Source: Campylobacterales bacterium
Lineage (GTDB): Bacteria > Campylobacterota > Campylobacteria > Campylobacterales > QNZT01
NCBI GenBank assembly: GCA_026985685.1
Contig: JALSQA010000456.1
Location: 1-6,759, forward strand
Length of the DNA stretch: 6,759 nucleotides
Direction: 5' to 3'
Shown here: positions 6,125 to 6,759 of the stretch, piece after piece
Position numbering within the stretch: the first letter of the stretch is position 1
Layout of the letters: every line of letters starts with the position of its first letter
The notes under the pieces: model-generated
Database searches by the model: none
What the model was told of the DNA's origin: nothing
What the model saw: only the letters and a program-made list of their open reading frames with translations
Program-made: the position numbers and the translations under genes

Positions 6125-6748
6125 TTCTTGAGCGATTTGGGGTAGATGCTCTTGTAGAGTGTATACCCCTTTAAAATAATTTTTATAAAATGGTAGTGTG
6201 ATTTTAGAGAAAGATTTTTTTTCCCGTACATTAACACACCAAGTATAGTTTAGGTCATATTTGTTTAGTAACTCTAGGTTTAGCAAGGTATCATTGATAC
6301 AGCCTAATTTATCATGAGTGACTAGCAGTGGATAAGCTTGTAAATCTTTTAACAAATCAATTAAAAAGTAGTTTTTGTTTATAGGTACAAGCAAGCCACC
6401 AGCTCCCTCAATGAGTAAAATATCACAAAACTGTTGTAATTTTTTTGCTTGTGTGAAGATAATATCTAAGTCAATATCTTTTAAACCAGAACTAACATAG
6501 GGAGCAGCAGGTAATTTTAACTGTATAGGGCAGATATCATCTGTGGTGAAATTTTTAAAGTGTAGATTTAGTTTTGAGGCTTTTTTCAGTAAAAGGGCAG
6601 CGTCATCTGGTTTATCAAAAACGCCTGTTTCAATTGGTTTAAATACACCAACTTTATAGCTTAAATCTGAATAATAATCCAAAAGTTTCAAAGTTGTGTA
6701 AGTTTTACCCACATTGGTATTTGTAGCGGTTATAAAGAGAGATTTCAT
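6089..6748 (-). CDS. bioD: ATP-dependent dethiobiotin synthetase
   Basis: Closes the ureido ring of 7,8-diaminopelargonate with CO2 and ATP, the penultimate step of biotin synthesis. It is 219 residues, a normal length. Seen motifs: P-loop ATNTNVGKT (8-16, K15), KPIETG (37-42, K37 for CO2/substrate), DD (48-49) for Mg, APYVSS (82-87), EGAGGLLVPI (114-123, E114 for Mg) and THDKLGCINDTLLN (144-157). The ATNTN form of the P-loop and the HDxLGxIND segment match what I recall of Helicobacter pylori BioD rather than the GTDTGVGKT of E. coli, supporting a Campylobacterota source. The ATG at 6748 gives the expected N-terminus. No Shine-Dalgarno is seen in the 11 upstream bases available. The last 12 codons overlap the convergent glycine-zipper gene. 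Other bio genes, if linked, lie beyond the right edge. Confidence 0.95.
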   Translation of the reverse strand: MKSLFITATNTNVGKTYTTLKLLDYYSDLSYKVGVFKPIETGVFDKPDDAALLLKKASKLNLHFKNFTTDDICPIQLKLPAAPYVSSGLKDIDLDIIFTQAKKLQQFCDILLIEGAGGLLVPINKNYFLIDLLKDLQAYPLLVTHDKLGCINDTLLNLELLNKYDLNYTWCVNVREKKSFSKITLPFYKNYFKGVYTLQEHLPQIAQELITNSHSNRNT

Positions 6749-6752
6749 AACA

Positions 6753-6758
6753 ATTATA
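6753..6758 (-). promoter_or_regulatory. Perfect TATAAT four bases before bioD
   Basis: The minus strand reads TATAAT, TGTT, then the bioD ATG. If this is a -10 box, transcription would begin at or next to the ATG, giving a leaderless mRNA, which fits the missing Shine-Dalgarno. The window ends one base upstream, so no -35 or extended -10 can be assessed. Confidence 0.3.
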
Positions 6759-6759
6759 T

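Overview
The window looks like ordinary chromosomal DNA from a Campylobacterota (Epsilonproteobacteria) member, probably a free-living one near Sulfurimonas or Arcobacter. The genus is a guess. The phylum call rests on low GC content, very AT-rich intergenic DNA, and the style of several proteins, above all a BioD with the ATNTNVGKT P-loop I remember from Helicobacter BioD. I see no rRNA, tRNA, mobile element, CRISPR array or long repeat.

Layout: (1) 1-1569, minus, the N-terminal 523 codons of a UvrD/PcrA-type helicase whose C-terminus lies beyond the left edge. (2) 1570-1708, a divergent promoter region with two 15-bp dyads. (3) 1709-2608, plus, a LysR-family regulator. (4) 5470 down to 2605, minus, a tight four-gene cluster: pyrB, pabB, a short aminotransferase class IV gene (pabC-like), and a conserved hypothetical gene whose protein resembles SspB in pattern. 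pyrB/pabB share an ATGA stop/start, pabB/pabC overlap by 17 nt, and the last gene follows after 22 nt. The cluster meets lysR tail to tail, sharing TTAA. (5) 5471-5575, a divergent promoter region. (6) 5576-6124, plus, a secreted glycine-zipper protein. (7) 6748 down to 6089, minus, bioD, overlapping the previous gene's 3' end by 36 nt.

Metabolic reading: PyrB makes carbamoyl-aspartate for pyrimidines. PabB and PabC make p-aminobenzoate for folate, which is needed for thymidylate and purine synthesis. The operon therefore joins two nucleotide-related pathways. BioD makes dethiobiotin in the biotin pathway. The glutaminase partner PabA, carbamoyl-phosphate synthase and the other bio genes are not in the window.

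I did not find a clearly new system. The points most worth a second look are a T8 run at the pabB/pabC junction, where a one-base slip would make a single PabB-PabC protein; the SspB-like hypothetical protein; and a perfect TATAAT four bases before the bioD ATG, which would suggest a leaderless mRNA.
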